A DNA stretch of 64,000 nt. Source: Gari tellinella. Taxonomy: Eukaryota; Mollusca; Bivalvia; Cardiida; Psammobiidae. The position numbers and the translations under genes are program-made. The notes beneath the pieces are model-generated. The model saw only the letters and a program-made list of their open reading frames with translations, had not been told where the DNA came from and did not search any database. Shown here piece by piece: positions 45,801 to 48,960 of the stretch (positions are counted from its first letter, which is position 1; every line of letters starts with the position of its first letter). The stretch spans positions 6,758,001-6,822,000 of the forward strand of contig OV277857.1 of assembly GCA_922989275.2 (NCBI GenBank). The letters run 5' to 3'.

Positions 45801-47639
45801 CTCAAGCGACTAGTCTGTAATCACGAGGGATGGGTTCATGGTACGACAGAGAGGGAGAGAAAAAACAAAGCACGAAAATCCGACATAACTCTCCCGGTTA
45901 AGGACGGCTTTAGAGATACATCATCATGTACATGTAGTGCTAAGCCCTGTCTGTCGTCGCACAACCAAAGAGGAAAGCATGGTTATCAACTGTAGATTGA
46001 TCGATAACCAAACGTGAAGTGCGCAGCAATATAGTTTGATCATAATCATTTTGGAGGAAAAATCTAATACGTTCACAAACAGGTTTTGAAAATGAATATG
46101 TCCAAGAATCTTACGAAGTCTGTAAATAACATCACCATAAAACTCCGGATGTGAAATACCTTGCCGCAGAAAAGACGTTAAGTTACATTTATACTTGTTA
46201 ATGAGAGGAAGATTTCTATAAAATAATTTAGAAATGTTTTACGAAGTTTATGAAATCTGTACCCCTGTTTAAGAAGCTTTTCAGTAATAGTTTTATTACG
46301 AATGTGGAAATCCTCAAGCGAGGTACAGGCCTTAGCAAAACGAATAAGTTGTGAAATATAAACCCCGTAAGATGTAGAACGGGGAACATCGCCATCTAGA
46401 TGAGGATAATTTACAATACTAAAATCAAAATCATCTCGTTTATCGTAAATCTTAGAAGAAACAATTCCGTTATTTATTAAAAGATCCAAATCTAAAAATG
46501 GTGCCGACAAATTTGACTCGTTTGTTTTATTAAGGCGTAGTTCTTTTGGGTAAATAAAAGGAAACAACGTATCAAAAATGGGTTGTCTATATTAAAAATA
46601 GCATCTAGATAGCGCGATGTATTGTTAAAGGCTTCGATCATATCTGCCTGTGTATCAGGTTTTAGTCTTAGCATAAAGTCCCTCTCATAACAGTACAAAA
46701 ATAGGTCTGCGACAAGGGGCGCACAGTTGTACAAAACCTACCTTTTTGGAATGCAAACAGGATAGATCATGGTCAGCTGCCGCGTCTGGCCTTGATCTAC
46801 TCTGTTTCACACCCATACTCATCTAAAGCATTGAACAGTGGAGAATCTGTTATTCTTTCCCATTTAAAGGCAAACGTACGCAAACGCAAAGCACTAAAAC
46901 GTAGAAAAGAACAACTTTTGGACAATTCTGATAATTCATGTTTATCTTGGTGGCAAACAGTTTGGAGCCTGATCAGACGCCGGGTTACCCGACGTCTGAT
47001 CTGGCTCCAAACTGTTTGCACTGGAAATAATAGTTTTAGCGTAAACGCGTTTATTGGGAAAGAATAACAGATTCTCCACTGTAAAGCATTGTATTTAGCA
47101 GTATTACAGTGGAGAAAACGTTATTCGTTCCCATTTAGACGCAAACGAAACGCAAACACAATACACTTAATTTAAAAAATAGGATTTATTTTTAATTTCC
47201 GAATATCTGTTTTATTTTGGGAACAAACAGTATGGAGCCAGATCAGACGCCGGGTCACCCGGCGTCTGATCTGGCCCCAAACTGTTTGCAATGGAAATAA
47301 TAGTTTTAGCGTAAACGCGGTTATTGGGAAAGAATATAGTGTTTTTGGCAGTGTAGACTAACTCAGATGCAGTGCCTGTGATGACCATGGTGTTCGGTCT
47401 GTATTATATACTGTTGCAGTGCAATAAGTGATGATGTGTCATGGCACGGCTCATTTACTCATTTTATCAGCTATCATTTCTTTCGATTCCAGGGTGACGA
47501 GGGCGGACCAATGGGTTGCTATGTAGATGGCGAATTCATTCAATACGGGGTGGCCTCTTACGGAGCCATGGACTGTCTAGGCCTCTACGTTCACACCCGT
47601 GTCAGTCAATACAAGGACTGGATCAAGGACAACTCCTAA
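22080..47639 (+). CDS. secreted S1-family serine protease homolog (catalytically inactive), 7 exons
   Basis: Exons: 22080-22122, 26684-26873, 29322-29409, 30903-31008, 33902-33967, 36088-36254, 47493-47639. They total 807 nt, encoding 268 residues plus stop, all with GT-AG introns in compatible phases. Residues 1-14 form a signal peptide, followed by a short propeptide; IVGG (29-32) begins the trypsin-like domain. Cys54 (C42), Cys152/Cys229 (C136-C201), Cys188/Cys210 (C168-C182) and Cys219/Cys248 (C191-C220) match S1 disulfide positions, but the C58 partner is Pro70. Of the triad, only Asp119 (D102, in NDLAVV) remains. His57 is Ser69 (LTATSPF for LTAAHC) and Ser195 is Glu223 (GDEGGP). The residue before IVGG is Leu, so tryptic activation is unlikely. 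The C terminus [12 protein letters not shown] is a normal S1 ending. It should fold but not cleave peptides. Serine protease homologs in other invertebrates act as cofactors or binding proteins; the role here is unknown. Confidence 0.88.
22257..22490 (+). mobile_element. MITE-C copy in intron 1
   Basis: AACCCTTTACCATTCCG start, stem AAAGCAGAATACGCATTC / GGATGCATTCTGCTTTAC, end AATGGGTAAAATG. Diverged. Confidence 0.65.
22577..22792 (+). mobile_element. MITE-C copy in intron 1, decayed
   Basis: GGTTTAACCGTTTATCAAAT start and GTGGGGTAAAAGGTTAA end. Middle ATTCATGACTGTATAATTTG and GAAGAATAAATTAAAGGCG match MITE-C; the core stem is largely lost. Confidence 0.55.
23089..23265 (+). mobile_element. 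MITE-G copy 2
   Basis: Right end TTATCTGGAGCCCTG is the inverse of the CAGGGCTC-AGATAA left end seen in other copies. Strong internal stem ACTCATTCGAATCGTCTC / GAGACGATTCTAATGAGT. Confidence 0.75.
23326..23875 (+). mobile_element. MITE-B copy 8, split at the hairpin apex
   Basis: ACTGCCAAATTAATCGTGAG, CAAGATCGTTTCAAAGTAA, GAGTGTCAAATAGTCTGG and the ascending arm to CGCCGCGTTA. A 322-bp insert follows, then TACGCGGCGTCTGATCAGG and CAAACTGTTTGCAAAGTCGC. Confidence 0.82.
23485..23806. mobile_element. 322-bp TA-inserting element nested in a hairpin apex
   Basis: Inverted ends CAGTACTGAACCTTATTAAA and TTTAATAAGGTTCAGTACTG, TA duplicated at 23483-23484 and 23807-23808. The interior has two clusters of short direct repeats (GCAAGCGAATT, GCCATCGAATT), about ten units in all. 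No transposase. Confidence 0.88.
24438..24560 (+). mobile_element. tRNA-derived SINE-like head
   Basis: A-box-like TAGGTAGCGGGTTAGG and B-box GGGTTCGATTCCC, followed by a T-rich tract. The acceptor stem does not close, so this is not a tRNA gene. Confidence 0.5.
24770..24905. mobile_element. MITE-E-like fragment, reverse, decayed
   Basis: CCAGTGTTGTCCTGATCAGAG / CCTCTGATCTGGGTTTTCACTG stem, then ACGTAGAGTACACTC and TTAGGGTTCAATGTGTTAGG, a mutated GGGTTCAAAGGGTTAA end. Confidence 0.55.
25200..25300 (-). mobile_element. tRNA-derived SINE-like head, minus strand
   Basis: Minus strand reads CGTGGTCGAGGTAGTAGAG (A-box-like) and GAGTTCGATACCCAG (B-box), then a T-rich stretch. Not a functional tRNA by eye. 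Confidence 0.5.
25382..25629 (-). mobile_element. MITE-A copy 12, complete, reverse, intron 1
   Basis: TA at 25380-25381 and 25630-25631. Intact hairpin 25446-25511. Confidence 0.92.
25632..26683. other. intron 1, 3' part, nothing assigned
   Basis: Unique-looking AT-rich sequence, no repeat end recognised. Confidence 0.4.
26684..26873 (+). CDS. exon 2: propeptide, IVGG and (mutated) His57 region
   Basis: Acceptor TTGTTGCAG. An in-frame alternative acceptor CTAG at 26674 would add three residues. Encodes [27 protein letters not shown]; the expected AAHC is ATSP. Donor GTAAGTG. A decayed MITE-A begins 17 bp after the exon. Confidence 0.9.
26890..27110 (-). mobile_element. MITE-A copy 13, left hairpin arm deleted
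   Basis: CAGTAGAGAAAACG to CATGTTCCTCACAATAG. GCAAAC jumps to AACCCGGCGTTCG, so the ascending arm up to the apex is missing. Sits directly after exon 2. Confidence 0.7.
27291..27452 (-). mobile_element. MITE-B fragment, reverse, intron 2
   Basis: TTTCACTGCCGAAGTCGCC, GCAAACAGTATTGATCTAG, GATCAGACGTTGCGGTACGC, then GTTTGACACTCGTATCG, TTGCAGACAAC. The descending hairpin arm is deleted. Confidence 0.6.
27471..27630. mobile_element. palindromic MITE, 160 bp, intron 2
   Basis: TAGAGGATAATCAATT / AATTGATTATTCTA outer arms, ATATATCAC / GTGATATAT and GAATGGGTTGTTATCTGG / CCAGATAACAACCCATTC inner arms. Nearly full-length self-complementarity. Confidence 0.8.
27880..28045 (-). mobile_element. MITE-B fragment, reverse, intron 2
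   Basis: CAAACAGTTTGGATTCAGTTC, TGCCGCGTTACCCGGCATC, GATCAGGATCTAAATG, then ACACTCATATCGG. The outer ends are lost. Confidence 0.6.
28150..28361 (-). mobile_element. MITE-A copy 14, left end lost
   Basis: TCAATAAACGTG.., intact hairpin AACAGGCTGGAGCCAGATC..GCTCCAACCTGTTT. GGCTGG/CCAACC is a compensated change from GTTTGG/CCAAAC. Ends GATCCTCTACTG then TA. Confidence 0.8.
28785..29015 (+). mobile_element. MITE-C copy, intron 2
   Basis: CATTACCCCTATCC start, stem AAGCAGGTTGCTTATAAAGC / GCTTTACTTTGAACCTGCTT, end ACGGGGAAAATGATTAA. Confidence 0.65.
29048..29296 (+). mobile_element. MITE-C copy, complete (249 bp), intron 2
   Basis: TTAA 29044-29047 and 29297-29300. Ends CCCATTACCCCATA and TATGGGGTAATGGG are perfect inverted partners. 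Core stem CTTAAAGCAGGTTGAAAG..GCGCCTTAAGGCGC. Ends 25 bp before exon 3, so the branch-point and polypyrimidine region partly abut the MITE. Confidence 0.88.
29322..29409 (+). CDS. exon 3
   Basis: Acceptor TGTTTTTCAG, donor GTAAGTATAC. Encodes [13 protein letters not shown].. ending VVKKLIF, which aligns with the VxxGxxxL--..--V--I..P segment of S1 proteases between His57 and Asp102. A complete MITE-C ends 25 bp upstream. Confidence 0.85.
29464..29668. mobile_element. MITE-F copy 2, intron 3
   Basis: GTAACACCTCTCTATGACAA and GTAATAGAGAGGTTATACTG ends. Stem TTAAAGCAAGATGAAAGTAA..AGCTCCTACAGGAGCT..TTACTGTCATCTTGTTTTAA. Confidence 0.75.
30021..30470 (-). mobile_element. element R copy 1 (contains tRNA-like head), intron 3
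   Basis: Minus-strand sequence matches 35693-36057: end GGTTGCGAGCCTC, ATATGTCAAATGC, CCTAAACTAAATCTTACC and GATATTTTCCATCG. Inserted in the middle is a tRNA-like head (30150-30250, minus: GCCAGTAGCCGCGTGGG and CGGGTACGAATCCC) that the other copy lacks. Confidence 0.6.
30471..30735 (+). mobile_element. MITE-D right half from the hairpin apex, intron 3
   Basis: Starts GCGGCGTCTTATCTGGATTC (descending arm), then TATCACTTATCATTATG, AAGCAGACAATATTTCAGCC, AGGGAATAGTTGTT. The left half is absent; the junction is with element R. Confidence 0.65.
30903..31008 (+). CDS. exon 4: Asp102 region
   Basis: Acceptor TTCATTTCAG, donor GTAAGTATAT. Encodes [25 protein letters not shown], with Asp119 in the position of catalytic Asp102. 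MITE-D begins 12 bp after the exon end. Confidence 0.9.
31021..31392 (-). mobile_element. MITE-D copy, complete, reverse, intron 4
   Basis: CAGTGTTCCCTCCCTACAAC to GTAGAGAGGGAGCCATG, TA on the right. Hairpin 31216-31302 with an internal duplication of the left clamp (CAGCTTGACAAATAGCTTAA). It starts 12 bp after the exon 4 donor. Confidence 0.8.
31493..31617. mobile_element. MITE-C partial, intron 4
   Basis: ACCTTTACCCAATAGCC, stem CTTAAAGCAGGCTGTAAGTA..GCGCCTTAGGGCGC..CTTTCAGCCTGCTTTAAG. The right third is missing. Confidence 0.65.
31767..32113 (+). mobile_element. MITE-D copy, intron 4, inner stem deleted
   Basis: TA then CAGTGCTCCCTCTCTACAG. Hairpin AGCTTAAATCAAGATCAG / GCGTCTGATCTTGATTCAAG; right arm CACTCGTCATTATGATTTTC, GACGACAATTTTAAGC. 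It runs into a truncated MITE-A. Confidence 0.75.
32114..32168 (+). mobile_element. MITE-A 5' stub, intron 4
   Basis: TACAGTGGAGAATGTGTTAT, CCCGTACGCAAACGC and ACTAAAACG, then unrelated sequence. Confidence 0.7.
32318..32392. repeat. decayed core hairpin, intron 4
   Basis: CAAACACTTTGGCTCGGG with GGTGTCTGATCCGGACCC and AAACTGTTTGACTCTC. The left arm is diverged. Confidence 0.5.
32400..33430. other. intron 4, middle, nothing assigned
   Basis: No recognised repeat except GATCAGCCGCCCGTC / GCATCTGATCTGGATC at about 32705-32750, perhaps an old hairpin. Confidence 0.35.
33440..33575 (+). mobile_element. MITE-B right two-thirds, intron 4
   Basis: GTCGATACGAGAGTCAAACAG, GGCTCCTGATCAGACGCC / GCGTCTGATCAGGATCC, AACTGTTTGCAAAATAGCC, GTTGGCAGTGGACGAGTTAA. 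Confidence 0.65.
33902..33967 (+). CDS. exon 5: C136-G-x-G region
   Basis: Acceptor CACGTTTCAG, donor GTAAGTACTG. Encodes [20 protein letters not shown], the counterpart of C136-x-x-x-GWG in chymotrypsin. A complete MITE-A starts 20 bp after the exon. Confidence 0.87.
33988..34233 (+). mobile_element. MITE-A copy 15, complete, intron 5
   Basis: TA on both sides, 246 bp. One apex-side mismatch, GACACCGGGTTACCCGGCGTC. Starts 20 bp after exon 5. Confidence 0.92.
34241..34455 (+). mobile_element. MITE-B copy, enlarged loop and lost right arm, intron 5
   Basis: GTTAATCCTTTCATGAAC, ACCCCTTCACCGTGTC, GTCGTCTGCTTC, GAGTGTCAAACAG, GATCCTGATCAGACGCCGCG, then CCGCGTAAC and GTTACGCGG separated by an 18-base loop. 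The outer descending arm is missing. Confidence 0.65.
34619..34841 (-). mobile_element. MITE-A copy 16, left terminus lost, intron 5
   Basis: GAATAAACGCGTTTACGC, intact hairpin 34661-34728, then GCGTTTCGTTTCG, GTTTTCTCCACTG and TA. Confidence 0.82.
35347..35570 (-). mobile_element. MITE-A copy 17, descending hairpin arm deleted, intron 5
   Basis: TA-flanked. GACGCCGGGTAAC jumps to TGTTTGCCACC (about 35454). AAC occurs at both edges of the missing segment, consistent with microhomology deletion from the apex. Confidence 0.9.
35693..36057 (+). mobile_element. element R copy 2, intron 5
   Basis: Inverted ends AAAGCGACTCGCAACCGGAT and ATCTGGTTGCGAGTCTCGTT. Ends 30 bp before exon 6. Lacks the tRNA-like insert of copy 1. 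Confidence 0.7.
36088..36254 (+). CDS. exon 6: C168-C182 and specificity pocket
   Basis: Acceptor TTGTCGTACAG, donor GTAAGTATT. Encodes the C168/C182 pair (KKRC.., DVLC) and SACL; the residue at chymotrypsin position 189 is Ser. It splices in phase 0 so that SACL joins GDEGGP. Confidence 0.85.
36373..36482 (+). mobile_element. MITE-G fragment, intron 6
   Basis: CGGTTCTAACGAGTGGTAAC, AAGTTGCTGAAATGAGTGG, TTCTGGATGTGTTAAGTTTA, CAAGCCCTAAA: the right half of MITE-G. Confidence 0.5.
36651..36889. repeat. (CA)n / C-rich microsatellite, intron 6
   Basis: Long ACACAC runs interspersed with poly-C. ORFs across it are low-complexity artefacts. Confidence 0.95.
37175..37401. repeat. 21-bp direct repeat 206 bp apart, intron 6
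   Basis: AATATCCGCCCCGTTATGAG (plus T) occurs at 37175-37195 and 37381-37401, exact over 21 bases, in AT-rich surroundings. Confidence 0.85.
37942..38483 (-). repeat. 3' LTR of the BEL/Pao element
   Basis: 542 bp, same boundaries as the other LTR. On the minus strand it follows a purine-rich tract (GTGTGGGGAA) that can serve as polypurine primer. Confidence 0.95.
38746..44382 (-). CDS. BEL/Pao gag-pol polyprotein, 1878 aa, intact
   Basis: Copies the element through an RNA intermediate. Domains in order, approximate residues: N-terminal coiled region; DUF1759 gag-like domain (165-310, [20 protein letters not shown]); CCHC-type zinc knuckles (404-465, [25 protein letters not shown]); aspartic protease (about 525, [12 protein letters not shown]); reverse transcriptase (830-970, [29 protein letters not shown]); RNase H (1130-1215, CFCDAS, RLELLAV, WSDSQ); integrase zinc finger (1455-1493) and core (1520-1640; [24 protein letters not shown]); C-terminal DUF5641-like domain. 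The domain order is that of BEL/Pao. The RT box is YVDN instead of YVDD. There is no frameshift or stop and no envelope ORF. Start taken at 44382; M7 (MASAVYL) is equally likely. Confidence 0.96.
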   Translation of the reverse strand: MLKRFKMASAVYLKGVRTRFRNTLAAEIRNAAEIMRRESAQYDIEQTVSYATKCLEKIKTYNEKLELQSEKLASALDESDSEFIEEILNDDCKLCSLAMDTYIDLKQFKDKLFSVQQKEEVKEEKVEDPVTNKLVQLQDDMQNLFLTQMKQQETTEKQAKERKSTVKLPKIEMISFNGDKTRWVEFWDSFQSAVHDNKILSNIERFNYLRSKLTGDAKSAIAGLALSNDNYAVAVEILLERFGNPQEIVDLHYNHLINMLPATNKVNSLRHLLDTVQKHLRCLEVLKQNVNQDVFVSMIRSKLPEDVLLQLEIQNGTDKKWSVLSLTKRLHDYVVASERAGKDPKDANETRSKQVVSTSMPARITSHRKPWTSEPKFNSTTQTLISTSAKQRATTRPNKQQRVSKCRYCQQHHWSDECKQYQTISARKDRIKGSCFKCLKDGHSFKACKTNKPCVYCSEMNVHHRSLCPKKFLWKHSVAHVLNEMSNQDITMEESGLMSTNETVLMQTALTEIRNPDFNSTAQVRLFLDSGSHRSYITQDLAKKLQLKEDGEQDLHVVTFGSTTAKKITTRYTKLEVKLKNGKHMQITANIVPSISGALQRRPVKGLWSNDVQDIVKSVVLADVIPMKNETAPIEILIGNDYYLDFVQGEKIKVQEGLYLLASKLGWILSGRLKDSEEKDDESGMLILTCGANVSETNVFSSIDSVLPNKTELEDFWKIESIGIVDKDDKTDDAIAMDKFRETLKFDNSRYHVTWPWKSDEPDLPINKELAVGRLRSSVQRMINKPDILQRYDDVVSDQLKKGVIEKVEPNQKDGILHYLLHHAVIKPGRSTTKLRVVYDASAKTRKEHNSLNDCLYRGPVMLHDICGLLMRFRLHPIAMVADIEKAFLQIGLQREQRDVTRFLWLKDIDKPTVKNDNIQEYRFCRVPFGIVSSPFLLGATIEYHLDSYNCGVADKIKGDIYVDNLITGTNTVAEAKELYTVSKAMFREGAMNLREWISNNADFNEILPKEDKADIESAKVLGHQWSVKNDTLSFKITHVENDMDPVTKRSVLRHVASVFDPLGLMCPVVLRGKVFLQQLWERRVDWDEQLAEEDQNHWYTIRKDMDKIPECAVQRCISAETPNFTEYRLLCFCDASEKAYAAVIYLHRTSEDGSATYLVFAKTRLAPVKKMSVPRLELLAVLIGIRCTKFVKEQLKVPITQTHIWSDSQCVLHWIISDKQTTVFVRNRVKEIREYTDVMLSYVPTTENPADVASRGTTTVKLRKNGLWWNGPTWLTKHPDEWPRFNDQLDDRSKENYKHEIRETKKTKSPVQTSLAVCENVQHSEVCSPFGIKSSDFSSLTKMLRVTALALRFVRKLQKRQCAKGSITSFELQEARILWCKSVQENNYKEVFDAIKHDRKSNTQSQLGLFLDQNGLIRCKGRLENACLSESARFPILLPPKDRFTLLLIEKTHKEILHSGVSQTLSTVRMHYWIPHGRATIKKVLSACTVCRRFEGGPYKMPPMCAYPVARVTEATPFSRTGLDYMGPLYVKTDNCERKVWICLFTCLVTRAIHLELVCDMSTAEFLLCFRRFISQRGTPRELISDNAAQFRAASNILDRIWNKVHKDEDILNYVSNAGILWKFNVELAPWMGGFYERLVGLVKRSLRKSVGRRKLTMVQLQTLLKEIESVLNSRPLVYVGNDINSSIPITPSHFLTLNPNIGIPQTEISDDKDYQPVDSNAEKLLQIWKKGQRLLDMFWNIWRHEYLVSLRERTQTNLNTGRVHSSFSPKLNDVVIIKEDCARGSWKFGKVTKLVKSKDGYTRSAKVIVPSGKELGRPLNLLYLLEVSEKTTDDSETIEITRKLNETREQVFRPQRHAAKEAAKSIRKIITEEAVN
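44493..44512 (-). other. primer-binding site of the BEL/Pao element
   Basis: On the minus strand the 5' LTR is followed by a short spacer and TGGTCCCGCGAACCGGAT. The leading TGG is complementary to the CCA end of a tRNA. I cannot say which tRNA. Confidence 0.7.
44516..45057 (-). repeat. 5' LTR of the BEL/Pao element
   Basis: 542 bp. Read on the minus strand it begins TGTCGCAAATAGC and ends TTTGCCACA. A TATA box (TATAAAAGG, complement of 44843-44851) lies in the middle, a plausible promoter. Confidence 0.95.
45128..45720. repeat. three decayed core hairpins, intron 6
   Basis: Near 45136-45190 (GCAAACAGTATAGTCCCAGA), 45365-45430 (ATGCAAACCCTGATTAGATG / ATCTGAGTCTACGCTGTTT) and 45545-45615 (GACAGTTTGGATCCTAATTAG..GACACTCAC). 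All show the AAACAG/CTGTTT clamp with damaged centres. Confidence 0.45.
46010..46745 (-). pseudogene. reverse transcriptase fragment, broken, intron 6
   Basis: Two overlapping minus-strand frames (46492-46734 and 46178-46567) together show an RT palm end: [29 protein letters not shown] (normally YLDD), [64 protein letters not shown]. More homologous sequence continues out of frame to about 46010. The active-site change and frameshift make it dead. The clade (Penelope-like or other non-LTR) is not settled by eye. Confidence 0.75.
46752..46806. repeat. variant core hairpin fragment
   Basis: GCAAACAGGATAGATCATGG and GGCCTTGATCTACTCTGTTT: the AAACAG..GGCCTTGATCTAC type also seen at 15382. Confidence 0.55.
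46836..47081 (+). mobile_element. MITE-A copy 18, intron 6
   Basis: CAGTGGAGAATCTG to CAGATTCTCCACTG, intact hairpin with one mismatch. The right flank is TA, the left is AA. TAAAGCATTG occurs just outside both ends. Confidence 0.88.
47107..47345 (+). mobile_element. MITE-A copy 19, right end decayed, intron 6
   Basis: TA then CAGTGGAGAAAACG. Intact hairpin with apex GCCGGGTCACCCGGC. The right end GAATATAGTGTTTTTGG merges into the next repeat. Confidence 0.8.
47349..47458. repeat. partial copy of the 15.4-kb hairpin repeat, before exon 7
   Basis: CAGTGTAGACTAACTC and GCAGTGCAATAAGTGATG..GTCATGGCACGGCTCATT match 15382-15490. The stem centre is replaced. It ends 34 bp before exon 7. Confidence 0.55.
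47493..47639 (+). CDS. exon 7: GDEGGP (Ser195 replaced) to stop
   Basis: Acceptor TTTCGATTCCAG. Encodes [23 protein letters not shown] and [16 protein letters not shown], then TAA. The codon at the catalytic Ser is GAG. Confidence 0.92.
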   Translation, partial: GDEGGPMGCYVDGEFIQYGVASYGAMDCLGLYVHTRVSQYKDWIKDNS

Positions 47640-48110
47640 ACTATCAAATGCCGCTTAAGATCAATACCACTGTGCTTGTCGGAAGGGTTCACTACTAGTT
47701 ATAGCAATGTTATATAGGAAAACACGTGAAGTATCCATTTAGCACGGATTACTATAATTATGTTTTGTAAAAACATGCAGATCCTGATGAAAACCTTATT
47801 TGTGTCATTTTACCGAGGTATTCACTGTTAGCGAAATGTATTTTATTGGGAATCCGATACATTTGGATTACATCACTGTTGAACTCTATAACAAGCATTT
47901 GCTAGTGCCTTTTATTACATACAAAGGGGAAAAATAAAGTTGAAAAATAGTTTTGTTTCGTTATCATTATTATCTTCATAAACGTGTATAACATTCATTA
48001 TGTATCGCTTGTGTCAAAACCTTGTGAGCATTGCCGTTCATCTTTCGATGAATATGTCGATTTCTTTTATTCTAGCCAGTTTGTTTGTTAAATAACAAGA
48101 GTAACTTTTT
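47640..48110. other. 3' UTR and downstream flank
   Basis: Unique-looking sequence containing the AATAAA. No repeat recognised. Confidence 0.5.
47933..47938 (+). terminator. polyadenylation signal AATAAA
   Basis: AATAAA 294 bases after the stop codon of the protease-homolog gene, within GGGGAAAAATAAAGTTG. Confidence 0.65.
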
Positions 48111-48115
48111 GTTAA

Positions 48116-48384
48116 CTCTTCACTTTCATTGACGCTTTAAAAACTGTTTGCAAACTTTCAAACTGTTTGCAAACAGTTTGGATCCTGATCAGACGCCGCG
48201 TGACGCGGCGTCTGATCAGTGTCCAAACTGTCTGACACTCGTACATGTACATGTAACAATATGAGTTAAATCACACTACATTGAATCTTTCTTTGAAACG
48301 ATCTTGCAAACGGCGACATTGAAGCAGACGACAAAGAAACGGTGAAGGGGTAAAACTCTCACTAACAATTTGTCATTGGAAGGG
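48116..48384 (-). mobile_element. MITE-B copy, complete, reverse
   Basis: TTAA at 48112-48115 and 48385-48388. Near-perfect hairpin GGATCCTGATCAGACGCC..GCGTGACGC..GGCGTCTGATCAGTGTCC. The left clamp region is duplicated (CAAACTGTTTGCAAA twice). Right arm ACACTCGTACATG, ACTTTGAAACG-like, GAAGCAGACGAC, GGGGTAAAACTCTCAC. Confidence 0.85.
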
Positions 48385-48451
48385 TTAATCTTCACTTTTT
48401 GATAGTTTATGTAAACCTAAATGACAATCTAGCAATGAAATTGACACAATT

Positions 48452-48595
48452 AAAGTGGAGAAGACGTTATTCTTTCCATTAAATCGCAAAAGAAAGTCTA
48501 ATGCAAGAGAAAAATACCGACGTCCTAAAAGGGTCAAAAGAAACAAATCGTTTAGCATAAACGCGTTTATTGGAAAGAGTAACGTCTTTTTCACA
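48452..48595 (+). mobile_element. MITE-A fragment without hairpin
   Basis: AGTGGAGAAGACGTTATTC and TAACGTCTTTTTCACATT ends, with CATAAACGCGTTTATTGG. No central stem. Confidence 0.6.
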
Positions 48596-48599
48596 TTTT

Positions 48600-48960
48600 T
48601 AGATCACCAGAGCACAAAGTGCTCAATGTGAGCTATTGTGATAGCGCTCTGTCCGGCGGTCGTCGTCCGTCTGTCTGTCCGACCGTCCGTCCGTCTATCT
48701 GTCTGTCAACAATTGCAAACGACGTCTTCTCTGAAACTTATAGCCCCAGTGAAACCAAACTTTATCAGAAGCATCAGTAGGGTTGGGGAATAAAAAGTTG
48801 TGGGTGGGGTAATTTGTTTGGTTGCCATGACAACCACGCGCGATACCTAGAAATATATTCTCCATCGAAAGAACTGGTCCGATTTCAATTTGGTTTTCAC
48901 TAAAAAGTTTCTCAATGGATAGACTTTGAAAGTTATTCAAAAAGAATTTGGATCCGTTAA
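48600..48960. repeat. interspersed repeat end, GTCCGTCCGTC-rich
   Basis: GATCACCAGAGCACAAAGTG, GAGCTATTGTGATAGCGC, then GTCCGTC iterations and CGTCTTCTCTGAAAC. This resembles a very common mollusc interspersed repeat (from memory). Confidence 0.5.
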
